Part shown: positions 45,520 to 58,319 of the stretch, piece after piece | Layout of the letters: the number at the start of each line of letters is the position of its first letter | How positions within the stretch are numbered: the stretch's first letter is position 1 | Assembly (NCBI GenBank): GCA_021464245.1 | Contig: JADCRB010000078.1 | Coordinates: 558,001-622,000, forward strand | Reading direction: 5' to 3' | DNA from: Carallia brachiata | Taxonomy: Eukaryota; Streptophyta; Magnoliopsida; Malpighiales; Rhizophoraceae | Length of the DNA stretch: 64,000 nucleotides | Program-made: the position numbers and the translations under genes | Notes under the pieces: generated by a model | The model's database searches: none | What the model was told of the DNA's origin: nothing | Seen by the model: only the letters and a program-made list of their open reading frames with translations

Positions 45520-45944
45520 AGAAGGGTATATTGGAAAATCAATTTTTTTTTTTCTAAAATTTTTAATATGATTTTACTGAAAAAGAAAAAAATAATAAAA
45601 AATTTCATGGAAAAAAAATCTTAAATGACCCTTATGATGTGTTTGGATTATGAGAAATTGATAAAATAAATTATAAGGAAATGAAGTTATTTATGTAAAT
45701 GAAACATAAGTGGGAAAAAAAGAAAAGAAAAAGGTCTGATTTTAATAGTCAATTTCTTTCTAATTAACCAAATTCTTTCCTACCGTTTTCCTACTAAACA
45801 AACAGAACATTAGTACTCACTGGATTATCCCCCAAGTGCATTCAAGAGCTTGCTCATGCAAGTGGGAACAAACTGCAGAAACACGGCGAGTCGGCGACAG
45901 AAAACGAATCCCGGTTGTATATATCCACAACACCACCTTTAGAA

Positions 45945-46155
45945 GAAAGGAAAAAATTAGATTATCTAAAAAAAAATTTATTCTAAATGTTATACTTACA
46001 TTTGACGTACAATCAGTTAGATTTTATGTATAAAAAATACAATAATTTTTTTTTTCTTTATTTTAGTTGCACTTAAAATATAGATATTATAAATTAAATA
46101 CAAACAATTATATTAGTAATATTTCAGATTTTTTTTTTCTGAAAATGTAATGGGG
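45945..46155. mobile_element. Foldback MITE, relative of 19144-19389
   Basis: Shares TTAGATTTTATGTATAAAAA, then TTTTAGTTGCACTTAAAATA and CAAACAATTATATT with the unit 3 element. The halves are partly self-complementary. Confidence 0.6.
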
Positions 46156-46263
46156 GGTTTAGAAGAAAACAAAGGACAAAACAGCGGATATAGATTAACA
46201 CAAACAACACCTCACCGCATAAGTGTCACAACAACGACATCAGTGTCCGCTCATTACAGTGCA

Positions 46264-46404
46264 ACGTGGCAGTTGTAACCAGCGGCGAGCCACGCCGCTC
46301 CAGCAATCCTGGCGGGCATGCAAAAGCAGCACAGGTGGAGTGGTGTGGCGTAAGCAAATACCATCTCAAATTCTCAATCCTCAACTTAGCTGTGCTATAT
46401 ATAA
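46264..46404 (+). promoter_or_regulatory. Dehydrin promoter: ABRE and TATA box
   Basis: ACGTGGC (46264-46270) is an ABA-responsive element core; TATATATAA (46396-46404) is a TATA box about 113 bp before the ATG. This fits the usual ABA and drought induction of dehydrins. Confidence 0.7.
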
Positions 46405-46516
46405 GCGAGGGGTGAGCATTAACATTCCACCGAATTGAGTTCATCAAGTTTAATTAAGTTCATCAAGAACATTAAATTGTTCTTTGTGGCTCTGTTTACG
46501 GTGATTTACGAGGAAA

Positions 46517-47469
46517 ATGGCACACAATCAAGGCCAATATGTTTACCCAGCTCGCCAAACAGACGAATACGAACCCAATTCGCCAGGCGGATGAGTATGA
46601 TGAGCATGGCAACTTAGTTCGCCGGGCGGACCAATATGACCAGTATGGCACTGCTACCGGTGCCTACGGGACGGCTGGCTATGGTACCACACCTACTGGA
46701 GCTGTTGACACTGGCATAGGCACTGGTCAGGAGAAGCTTCACCGCACTGGAAACTCATCCAGCTCTAGCTCCGTAAGCTTCATTGGAATCCCATAAGGAT
46801 TCTTTTATATATATTTTCAAAATATTCCATTCTTTTTCTTTCCGTTTCTTTTTCAAATTAATTAAAGTAAGAGTTTCATTCGATATTGAAAAATCAGATG
46901 TGGAATAGATGTATGCAATTGTAGATTGAATATTAACCACAAACAAAAAAAAAAAAAAAAAAAAAAGATAAAAATTACATTCATGTTGCAATTGGCTGGT
47001 TTCGGTCGATTGTTATGCTGTTCGGTTTCGCGTCTATTTCTGATCTTAATTGTGTTTAAGCTTAATTGTGTTGGAGATTTTTAGATGAATTTGGCCCAAC
47101 ACTATACGCCTCAAAATAACAAATTGGAATGCCAGAAGGATTCTTTTAATTTTTTTTTAAAAAATGTTCCATCTTTTTTCTTCGTTTCTTTTTCAAAGTA
47201 ATTAAACAAATTGGTGTGGGTTTGTGGATGTTTGGCAGTCTGAAGATGATGGACAAGGTGGAAGAAGGAAGAAGGGGCTGAAGGGGAAGATAAAGGAGAA
47301 GGTCCCAGGCTTGGGTCATCATCATCACAAGGACGTTCAGCCTCATGCCACCTCTACCGCCGCGCCAGGTGGTTATTCTTCTGCAGAGGGTCAACATCAT
47401 CACCATGAGAAAGGCATAATGGACAAGATTAAGGAGCAGCTTCCTGGCCACCATGAGCGCCATTATTAG
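46517..47469 (+). CDS. Dehydrin (Y-S-K type), frameshifted in first Y segment
   Basis: Exon 1 is 46517-46772, the intron 46773-47238 is GT-AG, and exon 2 is 47239-47469. Two copies of the Y-segment theme (QTDEY and [10 protein letters not shown]) are followed by a Gly/Tyr/Thr-rich spacer, an S segment (five Ser before the intron, SEDDGQGG after) and two K segments ([14 protein letters not shown] and [14 protein letters not shown]), with His-rich stretches between. Dehydrins are disordered late-embryogenesis proteins that protect membranes and enzymes during drying. At 46571 the sequence reads GAA-TAC-G-AAC where GAA-TAC-GGN-AAC is expected: two bases are missing, ending the first frame after 23 codons. 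A second ATG at 46539 happens to enter the dehydrin frame, so a protein with 13 altered N-terminal residues is possible. If repaired, about 162 residues. Confidence 0.88.
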
Positions 47470-50400
47470 TTCTTCCCCTACCCCTTATCGTTACATAGAT
47501 TGCCCCTGTTGTGTGTTCTTTCTTGCGCTCGTGTTTTATGTAAATATATATATATTATATATACATACATATGTAATAGTCCTTGGCTTGTAACACTGAT
47601 AATAAGTGAGATCCACGGCACACAAGTTGTGAGCTTTCGTGCTTATGCCTATCAAGCAACAGCTATATATGTTACATGTACTATAATTGTCATGTATCTT
47701 GCTTGCGCTTCTCTTAAGTACTAATGCTGTTGATTTAGTTAGTTCAAACTCTTTTAATTTTCTTCCTAGGTGAATTTTCCTTAATTAGGAGGAGAGGCTC
47801 ATTTTAATCAATTATTATTATATATGGTGGTCACGAATTCAAATTTTCAGCATCGTTGTCAGCTTTTTTGCAAAATCAAAGAGAGTGGGGGCTACAGAAA
47901 GGCTCAAAAGTGTGGGAGGTCTTTTGATTATCGTTTATTAGTATCAAGAATAAAAAAGACTAACAAAGTAAAAAGTAAAAGAGAAAAATTTTAGTTCGCC
48001 CGTCCAAGTTTCAAGTATTAAAAAATTTTGCTGTTTCCATTACACCGCTCTTTCCTTTTGAACTCTGGTCGGATAATGGATGTTTTTATCATTTCTTCTA
48101 CGCACAAATGGTGATGGACGAGAACGATGGGTACGCTCTGGAGTGTTTATGACTGGGGTTGTTTTTGTCAGGAAATGGAATTGTTGCCTTTGGGAATGGA
48201 ATTGATTTGACTGTTCTTTTCCGGAAGCTATCTTGTGCTTACAATTATTTTGCCATTTGGGAGATATGCATACTTACAATAAATAACAATGAGGTGACAT
48301 TCTAATTAATTAGATTATGATGATGAGATTTATAGTACAGTAACATTAGCTATTGATGAAGAAAATTATTATCGTTTTCTTAATTATCGTCGGGTTCTGG
48401 ACTCAATCCACATACGTTGCTTACATGGTCGTGAAGCAACTATGACTGGGTTCGTCCTCGAAGCATATCAAGTCAAGCAACCGAATAGGATTCTGGCAGC
48501 CCTGTCGAAGCATACCACGTCAAGCACCTTAGTATCCGAAACAAACAAAGAAAAATCAAAAATAGGAAAACAATAAAAGAAAAAAATAAAACAAAAAAGA
48601 AAGGTGGCATGTATTAGATAATATTGGATACTGATCTTGATCTTATCTGATCTGTTTGTTTCATTCTACTGTATCTCATCTGAATGTTTGTTATTGACTG
48701 CATGGATCCGAAACAGGCGCTTGAAAGGAGGATGTTTAAGATGAAACTGAGTCTTGGTGCAGAATAATTCAAGGTCCAAGTTCAAAATGAGACTTATATC
48801 CGACTGTTATAACAAAACAAAACAGTTTGTCATAACAGAATCCCTTTGTTTCCGTCTTTTCAGGTATTTACAATTATAGCCACAGAATAATTCAAGGCCG
48901 GTATAATTTCCTATGTATAGGCCTTGAAAATTGGATCTCACAAACAAGCGAAACAAGGTAGCACAGACATTATATAAAGGCATTGAGAGAAGCAAAGAAT
49001 TGCGCCCCTATCGTTATAAAACGCTTGGTTTTCAAAAGTCCCTTCACTCATAAAATGTTTTTTTCCTTATATTCCATTAGCCGACAATTCCGAATTTCCA
49101 TTAGCCATGACAATTTCTGAGAAGGAGAGAAATCTTCTTTTCGTTGTCCATTTTCATTTGGTGGACTACGGTTCTTCTCCTTTTGTTTTCAGAAATTTCA
49201 GAGACACTTTTCCCCACGTATTCATCAAATTGGCTGGCAGTTGGAATGGTCGGAACAGAGGTACTGGTTGCACAAGAACGTTCATCGAAGCATTTCTTTG
49301 TATCATCTTCTCCTACGTACCTCATTTACCTGAATTGACTTTAGGATCAGAAATTTTTTTCCTCTACCTTCCTCGGCGCAACCACATGAGGTTCCTATAA
49401 CTGGATTCTTCCTCAACTCCGAAGGGTGGAAAATGATCCTCTTCTATTTCAAGAACTGCTGGATTTTTCTTGTGTCTAGATCTAAATCTTTCTGCATCAA
49501 TTAGAAGGTTATTATCTATCAACCATTTGGTTTATATGTAAAAAGAATATTAATTGTAATAAGTGTCATTATTGCCTTTATCTTTAAAATGTGTTTGGAG
49601 GTATGGGACCAGAAACCCATAATGGAGTGTAGGAGAAAAAAAAAAGAAATGATGTCGCTCGTGCAAAAGTTTATTTACTTATTTATTTATTTTTGTGTGT
49701 TTGTAACTGTATATATAATGTTGTATATGTATGTGGTGACTCTTGTTTTTTTTTAGTAATTTTTTTTTTCTATAAATTTATTTGGAATTTTATCATTGAT
49801 TATATTTGTCTCAGTTGGAAAAGTTTAAACTGGAAAACAAGCTAATCGAAGGCTCCAACTAGAGTCATCACGTACATCAAAAAGCGTATCGGGTTGAAAG
49901 TAATGAAGAACATATGAGATACCGGGTTGAAAGTAATGAAGAACATAAAAAAGCCCATCACGCTTCTAGTAAAAAAAGCGTATCGGGTTGAAAGTAATGA
50001 AAAGTAATGAAGGTCCATTCCACTTTTTTTTGATCTGAAATTGTTCAGTATCAATTCCAATAATCGATTTCACTTTAAAAAATGCTTTTATAAGAAGCTC
50101 ATAAATATGCATGAATCTATAATAAGCTCATATAATGATAGACATGATGAGAATTAGAGAGTAAGATTAATAAACTTAATTTATTTCTTGTCAATTATAA
50201 ATTTACATGTTAATTTTATATTTATTCTTTTTATAGCGAAAATAGTTTGATGTAAATCTAAAATTACTTAGTTGCTCCCATCTCATACATTTTCTCTCTT
50301 AAAAAGTTAAAATGAGATGCATGCAAAAAAATTTGAATATAAGAGCACAACATCTCATACACACAATCGCAAGTTGACTGATATACTCGGATGAATGTGG

Positions 50401-51057
50401 AAGAGTTATACTTACTGTATACCTTTGTTCTTATAAAAATAAAAATAATTAAGTGAGGGATTAAATGGGATGTCACTCTCATTTTGATGTAAAAATTTGA
50501 TTATTAAATATTCATAATGTACATTTTTTTTGTTTAAAAAAAATCTTTAATTGACCTTTATATATAGAGTAATGATTTATAAATTTGTAACGAAATATTT
50601 CAAATTTTATAATTATATTTATAAATTTTATGTTTTATGATATGATTTTTATTATATATATTATTAGCTTTATATGAAAAGTCAGTTGTTATTTAAATTA
50701 ATATTTTAATTTTAATATAACAAATACTGATAAGTTGACGCTTAAATTCCCAAAATTTTCTCACCGGTCACCGAAGAGCAATTCCTCCACCTCCCGAGAA
50801 AATCGGATGTTATCGGGTTAGCAGCAGAGCTGCGACTCGACTGATTCTGATTTAAGATTTCTTAGCGAAAAACCTGAAATGGTGAGGGCGAAGAAATAGC
50901 CCAGCCGAATCCCCGCCCATTTTGTCGGCCTAGGTTTCACCTTTCTCTACACACCCACACCACAGCAGAAAGGGAATTTTTCTCTCAACTTTCCAAAATC
51001 TTCAATTCATAAGCCCATTCTCCTCCTAAAGCGTGCAATTTTGATTAGGATAGAGGG
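47470..51057. other. Intergenic; no gene recognised
   Basis: Dehydrin 3' UTR followed by AT-rich sequence, a tandem repeat (49886-50006) and the leader of the 51103 gene. Overlapping frames on both strands at 49101-49400 were examined; neither has a recognised domain. Confidence 0.45.
49886..50006. repeat. Short repeat, three copies of CGGGTTGAAAGTAATGAA
   Basis: Copies at 49890, 49923 and 49984. Copies one and three share the longer context AAGCGTATCGGG. Irregular spacing of 33 and 61 bases. Function unknown. Confidence 0.8.
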
Positions 51058-51063
51058 ATGTAA
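51058..51063 (+). promoter_or_regulatory. AUG-UAA minimal uORF
   Basis: ATGTAA lies 40 bases upstream of the start at 51103. If transcribed, it is a start-stop uORF. In Arabidopsis such AUGUAA elements stall ribosomes in response to boron (NIP5;1). Whether the transcript starts upstream is not known. Confidence 0.4.
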
Positions 51064-51102
51064 TTGGGTTTTGCTGCTCAGAAGAAGGGTCGGTGGAAAA
51101 TC

Positions 51103-51658
51103 ATGTTGGGTGCAGCGATCAGGTACTTTTCGACGAAACCGAAGCCGAAAATGAAGCCAATAGACCTCAAAACGCCGCCGGAACAAACGCAGACCATAAC
51201 AAGGACAATTTTTGACATAGTTAAGGAGCACGGTCCTCTCACTGTTTCCCAAACCTGGGAAAAGGTCCAGGTGGGCGTTGGGTTTTGGTGGCAGGATTGA
51301 TACTTTCAATTTTTCTTACGAGGTTTGATAATGGGAACTTGATGAGTCAACCCGTTTTACTGCTACATAGGGAGTAAACAAATAGTCGCTTTTTTTTCTG
51401 TCTTTTGTTGAATCTTTTTCATGGCTCCGTAAATAATTTGAAGATTTGTGTGATTGAAATGCTCAGGAAGTTGGACTGAGAGGGCTGAAGGGCAAAAGGC
51501 ACATGAAGATAGTGATGAGGTGGATGAGGGAGAGACAAAAGCTCAGACTAATCTGCAACCATGTTGGCCCTCACAAGCAGTTTCTTTACATAACTTGGTT
51601 CACAAAATCCCCCACCATGCAGCAGCCAACACAGGCGAGGCGCCTACCAAATAAATGA
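51103..51658 (+). CDS. Small basic protein, probably mitochondrial
   Basis: Exon 1 is 51103-51270, the intron is GT-AG, and exon 2 is 51467-51658, giving 119 residues. The N-terminus MLGAAIRYFSTKPKPKMK is basic, with hydroxylated residues and no acid, like a mitochondrial presequence. The middle (HGPLTVSQTWEKVQEVGLRG) looks like a small winged-helix or ribosome-associated fold, and the C-terminal half is very basic (KRHMK, RWMRERQKLR) with ITWFTK. I recognise this as a conserved plant protein but cannot name its function; a mitochondrial ribosomal role is a guess. Phase and splice signals are clean. Confidence 0.75.
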
Positions 51659-52416
51659 TCCGGAGTTGTTAGCCAAATGCTTCAGCATTTGTGTGTTCAA
51701 CTGTACTTTTTGCATATCTAATTCACTGTCTGCCATGGCTGTTCAGAGAAACTTTTCAGTATGTAACTTGGTTCTGATTTACTTTTGGGCAAATTGGGCA
51801 AACTGTATCCATTGGGCAAATATGGGTCCAATCAAGATTTGCTTCTCTAGAGTGAACCAAAAGCAAGTATGATATCGTTATGAACATAAAGGCCCAAACA
51901 ATTGAATCCTAGAGAGAGGCTGACCCAGCTTAAATGGGATAAGATAATTTCTCTAGGTCTAACATTCTTGCCAATACATCATCTTCATCCTGTTCCGTAT
52001 CTAGTTCAATATTCAAAACATTACTTTTAGCATTACATTTCATAATTTGAACCAGGGCACCTGGAATTCAGCACCCGTCAACTACAAAGTCCCGCTGGTG
52101 GTTAATATAGGCAAATTCTCCAACAACAAAGAACTCTCTACCAAGCAAAATGCATTGACAAACGATGCGTAAATCAGAAGATTGTGAGCCTGGCGATGAT
52201 TTGCCCTATAAGCAGACAACCGACATGCTTTACTCTAAGAATGTACATAATTTACAGCTCTCCTAAACGATTTCAGGCAACAAAAATACGACCGGAGTGA
52301 AGACTTTGGTAAGTGAATTGATCATCCAGCTCATTGAAATTAACGAAAAACAGAAGAAGACGACATGTTTCAAACTAGTATGCGTGGATGGCCCTTCGAC
52401 TTCTTTAGTACTTCCT
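51659..52416. other. Gap between convergent 51103 gene and GT4 gene
   Basis: 3' UTR sequences of both genes. 52370-52416 is the original C-terminal coding sequence of GT4 if its frameshift is corrected. Confidence 0.5.
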
Positions 52417-55400
52417 TCAGCACTCAGCGATTCTGTGTGCCATGTGATGCTCCAAAAACATCTCTCTGACCCTCTCATATCCTCTTTTTCCCATTGTGAG
52501 CCTCCTCTCAACATGAGTAGCAAGTTTAACTATATTTCTCGCAAGGGGTGTAACCCCTTCTTTTCCTACCGGATGTAACAATCCTGTAGTCCCATTGACA
52601 ACAATCTCTGTGGTGCCCCCAGCAGCAGTTCCCTGAGTGAGTGTTTCATGAAACAGTAATTATGGTCGACGTCAAAATCCCCATACAATAAATAGGAAAA
52701 AACGTTAGAGGCATCTTTTAATCATATATGAGGCTTACCAGTACGGGTAACTGAAATGCCATGGCTTCAATAGTTATCCTCCCAAAGCATTCTCCCCGAG
52801 CCTGCATGGATGAAAATGTAATGTGGGAAATTATAAGAATTCGGTAATTTAAATAAAGTGCTTCCATTTCTCAGTGAAGAAGACGCCAGCAGGTTTGAAA
52901 GGATATCCCTGCTTATTCTGTGTTATAAGTTTGCCAATTTAAGGCATATGTCTTATGCCTCAAATATCCATCCTTCATTCTTCATGCTTTCCCATCTTTT
53001 TGGTTATCCTAATCTTCTCAGTTCATATGCTGCTAAGCACTGGGCCCTCGGTATTAGCTTCCAAACACGGCATTGGCAAACACATTTCAGAAGTAAACCA
53101 AGAAAAACCACCACACTCTAGCCCATATTTTTTTGTACATTGGAATTAAAGCCCATATTTCGTAGAAATTCCAGGAAGCTGAAGTTTGAACCCCAACTTT
53201 TTTCCAAAAGCTTTGCTCTTGTGGAAGTTGAGTTTGTTACTCTAGGCCATATTTAGGAGAGCAATTTTTTTCTCGGTGGTTGCCATTTGTCGTACAGATT
53301 TGGTCAAATCTTCTGACTTATTCCCAGTAGGATTTTTACAGTCATACATTCAGACATTTTGATGCTGGCTTGCTGCAACATTACTCTAGTTCTTTAAATA
53401 TTTCCTTGACCAGACAAATAAAGTCGAAAACTGATTCCTAGACAATGTGAGAAATAAAAAATAAAATGTGCAAAGAGGACCAATTTGACATTTCAAAAGA
53501 CCTATCTTGCATAAAATGAGAATGCACAAGGACCATGAAGCTACCTGCGAATTCTGCACAAGAACGTCAATTGCAGCTAAATAAGGAGCCACTGTGAGAG
53601 TTTTATTTACAAAGTGAACACGATCCTGCATCTTTTTCTGCACCACATAGTTTCGTAGTTCTATCTCAAAGTTGGTCTGAGCGGTCATATCACTGCCCAC
53701 AATCACCGCATGCATCGATGGCACCTGCAACTTCTTCTCTTGGATTAATTGCAAGCTCTCATAGAAGGAGCGTAAAAATAGATCCTGTCCTTTTCCACGT
53801 GATACACCTGCAATTACATTGATATTCAGTAGTTAGAAAATACAGACTTGAGAAGTTTCCTCAAGATGCTTCACACATATAAGAAGGCCAGGTGTAGAAT
53901 GGAAAACGGAAAGCGAATCTGTCAGCAACAAAGCCATACTGTTGATAATGGCAAATAGTATATCTTCATCTCTCACACCAAGAGACTCCCGAATATGCTC
54001 ACGCAAGACCCTTTTTGCCACACTATCTTCAGCAACCTCCATGAGTTCCTTACTGTTTCCTAGGTGAACAACATAGGTCTCAGGCATTTTTATCCTGCAG
54101 AAGGGGGAAAGGATTACTAAAATGAGAAGTAACAGCTAGACAAAAGATTATGAAACAGGCATTCTGTAACTGAAAATGTTATTTAACCTCTAATACTAAA
54201 GTAAAATGTTATAAAAGGAAGGAGATGACACCATTCAATATCAGCAAAAATAAATCGACAATTTCAACCTCAGAAAATGATAATTTCATTAAAGCTGTCA
54301 AGCAGATGCAATGCACTTATACAAGTTAAGCATCAATAACTTGACAATTTGTTGCTTAGAGAATAAGAACTGAATCCGAATTGAAACCCTTTGGTCTCTT
54401 GCAGCCTTTGTCACAAAAGAAACAATAGCTTCCACAATTAACAATAACATCTCCTCCACTACAACTGCATAAAGCTGCATGAACTATTAGATTTTGCACT
54501 ACCCAACACAAGAAGTCTGAATTCGTCCATTTTTTCATGCTTGATAATTTATCATAAGAGGCCTTACAACCACCAAAAGGACAAGCATACTTATCCAACC
54601 CAAAGCCCAGATGACAGTAAAATGAAATGGAGGCACTGGGTATCTATGATGACCCACTTAATTGACGGCTAATTCAATCCTGATATTCACCACAAATGAT
54701 TAACTTCAAGATAACACAAATATAAGCCAACAGGTCAGATCTAAATCAGCCATGTTGGAGACATTGATTTCTTTTTGTGCTCTACTTTGAGCCAATGGAT
54801 CCTTCAGATTGCACACATATATTTCTATCGCAATGAGTGCATAAAGTGCATATGTATGCTGTTTTTTAAAGTCTACCTCAAACGTTCTTGAGTTCTATTC
54901 TTCCAGTAATTTGCTGTTACATGTGAATCAATCATAGCACCTGCAACCAAAGGAAGATGCTTGACATAATCCAATTTGAAGTAATGCCCTCGCATCTCAT
55001 GGATCCACCACAACACTTTCGGAAGGACACGAGGAACATTTTCCTTAACGACAGCATTCAGCCACTTCCCAGAAACTGCAGTGTTCAAAACAACCAAATT
55101 GGCTTTAAGAGCCATAGCTATAGCTTCTTGGCCCCTTGCAGGCACAACCTGTAAGAACAGCAGAACCAGAACCATCACAAATTACATCCAGCTATCTGAG
55201 ACATGTTTTTTTGTCTAAGTACACCAAAAATAGCCTTACATGAATTATTCATAAATGATGCAAAAATGGAAAATTATATATAGAAACTAGGGAATATCCA
55301 AAGCAGAACCGTCTGGTACAGTATACATGGATTATGAAAGTCTTGATAATCCATAACTATGTGTACCTGCACGCCTCGGACCAACATCTTTTGCTCTAAA

Positions 55401-57208
55401 CTATAAATGACCTCATCAGTTTCTGACGGCTTTTGGACTGTAACCCAACACACTTCAGCACCAACACTTCTTAATAGAAATGCTAGTTCCATCAGCAGCA
55501 ACGGTCCACCTGAAATATAAAATGAAAGATGATCAGCACAGATTAAAGTGTAGAAGATGATACTTCTTTAAAGGGAATAAACCACCATTTAAGGGGAGGG
55601 GGGAGGGGAGAACATAAGATGACGATTGAGACACAGCATCCACATGCACACCACACACATGCATTACCCATGTGTCCTTTGAATGGAAAGAATTTCACGT
55701 GATGAGACAAACAAAGAAACTATCGTGCTACATATTCTTAATGGAAACTGTCTTTTTTTTTTTACCGAAATTAGAGGCAATCAAAAAGCGTGTAGTGTGT
55801 GCATCATTTTAGATATTACACTTGTCATATTATCTGGTCATTATATTCGTGAAGGATAATGACAAGGATCCAATATAACACTACCAATGACACGTGCAAC
55901 GCAACAGATTTTAAACAAGTTCCCCCAGGAAATGATGGCCAGGTGTCTTATGTCCTAATATTCTTTTAAGGGCAGACATTAATTTTGTGAACTATAAGCA
56001 TAAATGAAAGCCTGATGATGCATTCTTTGAAAAACAGCAACCAACAATAAACTGATGACGCAAGTTCAGGCATCTTAAAATTTGGCCATAGAAGTCATTC
56101 TTGCCACGTGAGATTTTCCGGGTGAAGTGTTACAACTTATCCATATATATCTAAATATTTCTTTTAAAACATGTCAGCACAAAAATTTTGACTAAGGCCA
56201 AAATAACCAGGCAACTATCATGACGTTAATCCTAACAGCTATAGAATGCTCATTAATCTAGCCATCATAGGGTCATTTCAATCGTAATGCAAGCAGTACA
56301 AAGAGATTTTCTTTAGAAAAAGTTAACTCGGCTGCTAGATTTCCTATAAGAAAGAATGTAGCTGCATGGTTCCCTATCAGCAAGGGTGAAATGGAAACAA
56401 AAAAGGGGACTGATTCACAGAGGCATTTCCTGACCCTAAACATTTTCCACAGCTCACCATTAATGAAACTCAACTTAGGAGCATGACAGTGACATGCACT
56501 AAACATGCGCCCTTAAAGCCAAATCCGCAAATTCTACAAACATCCCGATGACACCATATGCTCCGCATATAAATCCAAATTCAACGTCAAGGCAGCTTAT
56601 GGCAACGTAGGATAGGGGCTCCAGCAGTCCAGCCATTTATCCAGTTTAATTATTCAGATTCATCCTTCTACGAACACGCAGAAATATACATGTTTGGCCA
56701 CTAGAATTCTCAAAATTCAGAACAACAATTAACAAAATTAGCCATATATGCTTACAACAATATTCGACTTCCGTGGCGATATTACTATCATAAACTCACT
56801 CCCAAAACTAGACGTATTTTTCTCAGTAACTGAATATCATTTACTAATAATAATGGATCAAATATAAGAATTCAACGAAAAATTCAAAAAGAAGCAAAGC
56901 TGTTTAACAAGTGAAGCGCGCGAATTACCGGTAAGAGAGAGCTCGTGAGAGACCAAGAGAACAAGCTTGGACTTCATGAAACTGAGAGGGCTCGGCGGCG
57001 ACGGCGTCGCCCTGATCGGCGGAGCAACGGCGGCGGAGGCGGAGGGCACCGGATTCCGTAGGACATCGAAGAAGTGGCGATCGCAGGAATCGAAAGCGGC
57101 TTTGATGAAGAAGGCGACGACGGTGGAGACGGAGAGCATGAGTAGAAGAGCCAAGAGCCATCGCTTCTGCAGCAACGGAGCCCAGCCGGGAACTGCGTGT
57201 TTGGCCAT
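52417..57208 (-). CDS. GT4-family glycosyltransferase, type II membrane protein
   Basis: Seven exons: 57208-56929, 55509-55367, 55148-54877, 54094-53940, 53807-53545, 52801-52739, 52632-52417, all in phase, giving 463 residues. A transmembrane anchor (about 16-36) after a short cytosolic N-terminus suggests Golgi or ER location. Next come a Ser/Pro/Ala-rich stem and a GT-B fold: LVSHELSLTGGPLLLMELA, WWIHEMRGHYF, VSRGKGQDLFLRSF and the GT4 E-x7-E motif ECFGRITIE (Glu375, Glu383) followed by GTAAGGTTE. Matches my memory of Arabidopsis At1g75420/At1g19710, whose donor and acceptor are not known to me. The end reads HRIAEC then stop; one base missing near 52425 would restore a frame reading VLKEVLKKSK and ending at 52370, so the C-terminus may be truncated or misread. 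Confidence 0.87.
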
Positions 57209-58319
57209 CTCCTTCCTTCGTTTCTCGTCTTTGTTGTTTCCCGCTCAGCAGTTTCGGCATTTTAGGGTTCGGATTCGTGGCCTCCTCGAGCCGTGGTTTC
57301 TGTACATTTGGCCGGGAGACGGAGGGGACACTCGTAATGAATTTTATGGTGGTGTTCTTGACTTTTGCAGATCATCAAATTCCGACGCCTCTATTTTAGG
57401 AAGGCCCACTGCACAGATATCGGGAGGAAGGATATATATTAAGGGTGTGTTTGTTTTCTGTAAAATATTATACAGAAAAAAATTTTATAGATTTTTTTGA
57501 CGTTTGTTTCATGGAAAATATTTTACATAGGTAAAATTTGGGGAAAATTTTTAGATTTTCAGGTAAAATGACTTCTCTTTTTGTAGAGCTGAAGTTATTT
57601 TCAAAAAAACACAAACTGTACTATAATTAAGTGATAAAGAAAAATTATTATTTTTACTGTAATTATTTTTTCTTGTAAATATTTTACAAATGTAAGTTAT
57701 TTTACACAAACAAATGGACCCTAAATGCATAGTAATTTGAATTATTTATTTATATTTTATTTTTTATAATTTAATATATTTTTTATAATTTAAAAATTAA
57801 ATCAATGCATATTTACTGTACATTTATCCAAACATGTCTGCGTAGTTTTGGCTACTGATAAGTGATACCTGTGTAATTTTCTTTTTTTTTTTTTTGGGAG
57901 AAAGTGTAAATTTAATTTGTATGAATGGAAAATTCTCATTTTCGTTTTAGTTTGTTCTTTCACTTCATTAATTAGTAGCCGAGATTCACATTTTTCTTTA
58001 ATTGGTTGTCACTGGATTCAAAGTGGAGTAATTACAAGCTAAGATTCACATGAAAAATATTAATTTTTCCAAGTTTTTTCAATATGATAGATTTTTTTGA
58101 AGAATTTTTCTCCGTTGGGGATTTTTTTTTTTTTGCTTGATGATTTATTGGCTAGTAGAGGTCAATCGTACAGGGTGGCTTCTTTCATTTTCCTAAGTAT
58201 ATTGTTTACTGACATATTTGGTAAAACCTTTTTTTATACAAAAAAAAATATTATCTCTTTTTAAAATTAAATTTCGAATTTCAAAGACAAAAAATTGAAG
58301 TTATTGGAAGATTTAATTG
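57209..58319. other. Intergenic; promoter side of GT4 gene
   Basis: The first 200 bases are GC-richer, as expected near the GT4 start. 57430-57720 has inverted similarity between TGTGTTTGTTTTCTGTAAAA and the inverted complement of TTATTTTACACAAACAAATG (57700-57717), suggesting a small transposon of about 290 bp. No gene seen. Confidence 0.4.

Larger units (their letters stand above)
44354..46200. other. Intergenic between PWP1 and the dehydrin gene
   Basis: The PWP1 promoter side (44354-44500) is followed by a large foldback element, a SINE and a foldback MITE, listed separately. No gene seen. Confidence 0.5.

Noticed and set aside
49101..49400. Opposing frames of about 75-97 codons
   Set aside because: Neither has a recognised domain, splice context or promoter; overlapping antisense frames of this length occur by chance.
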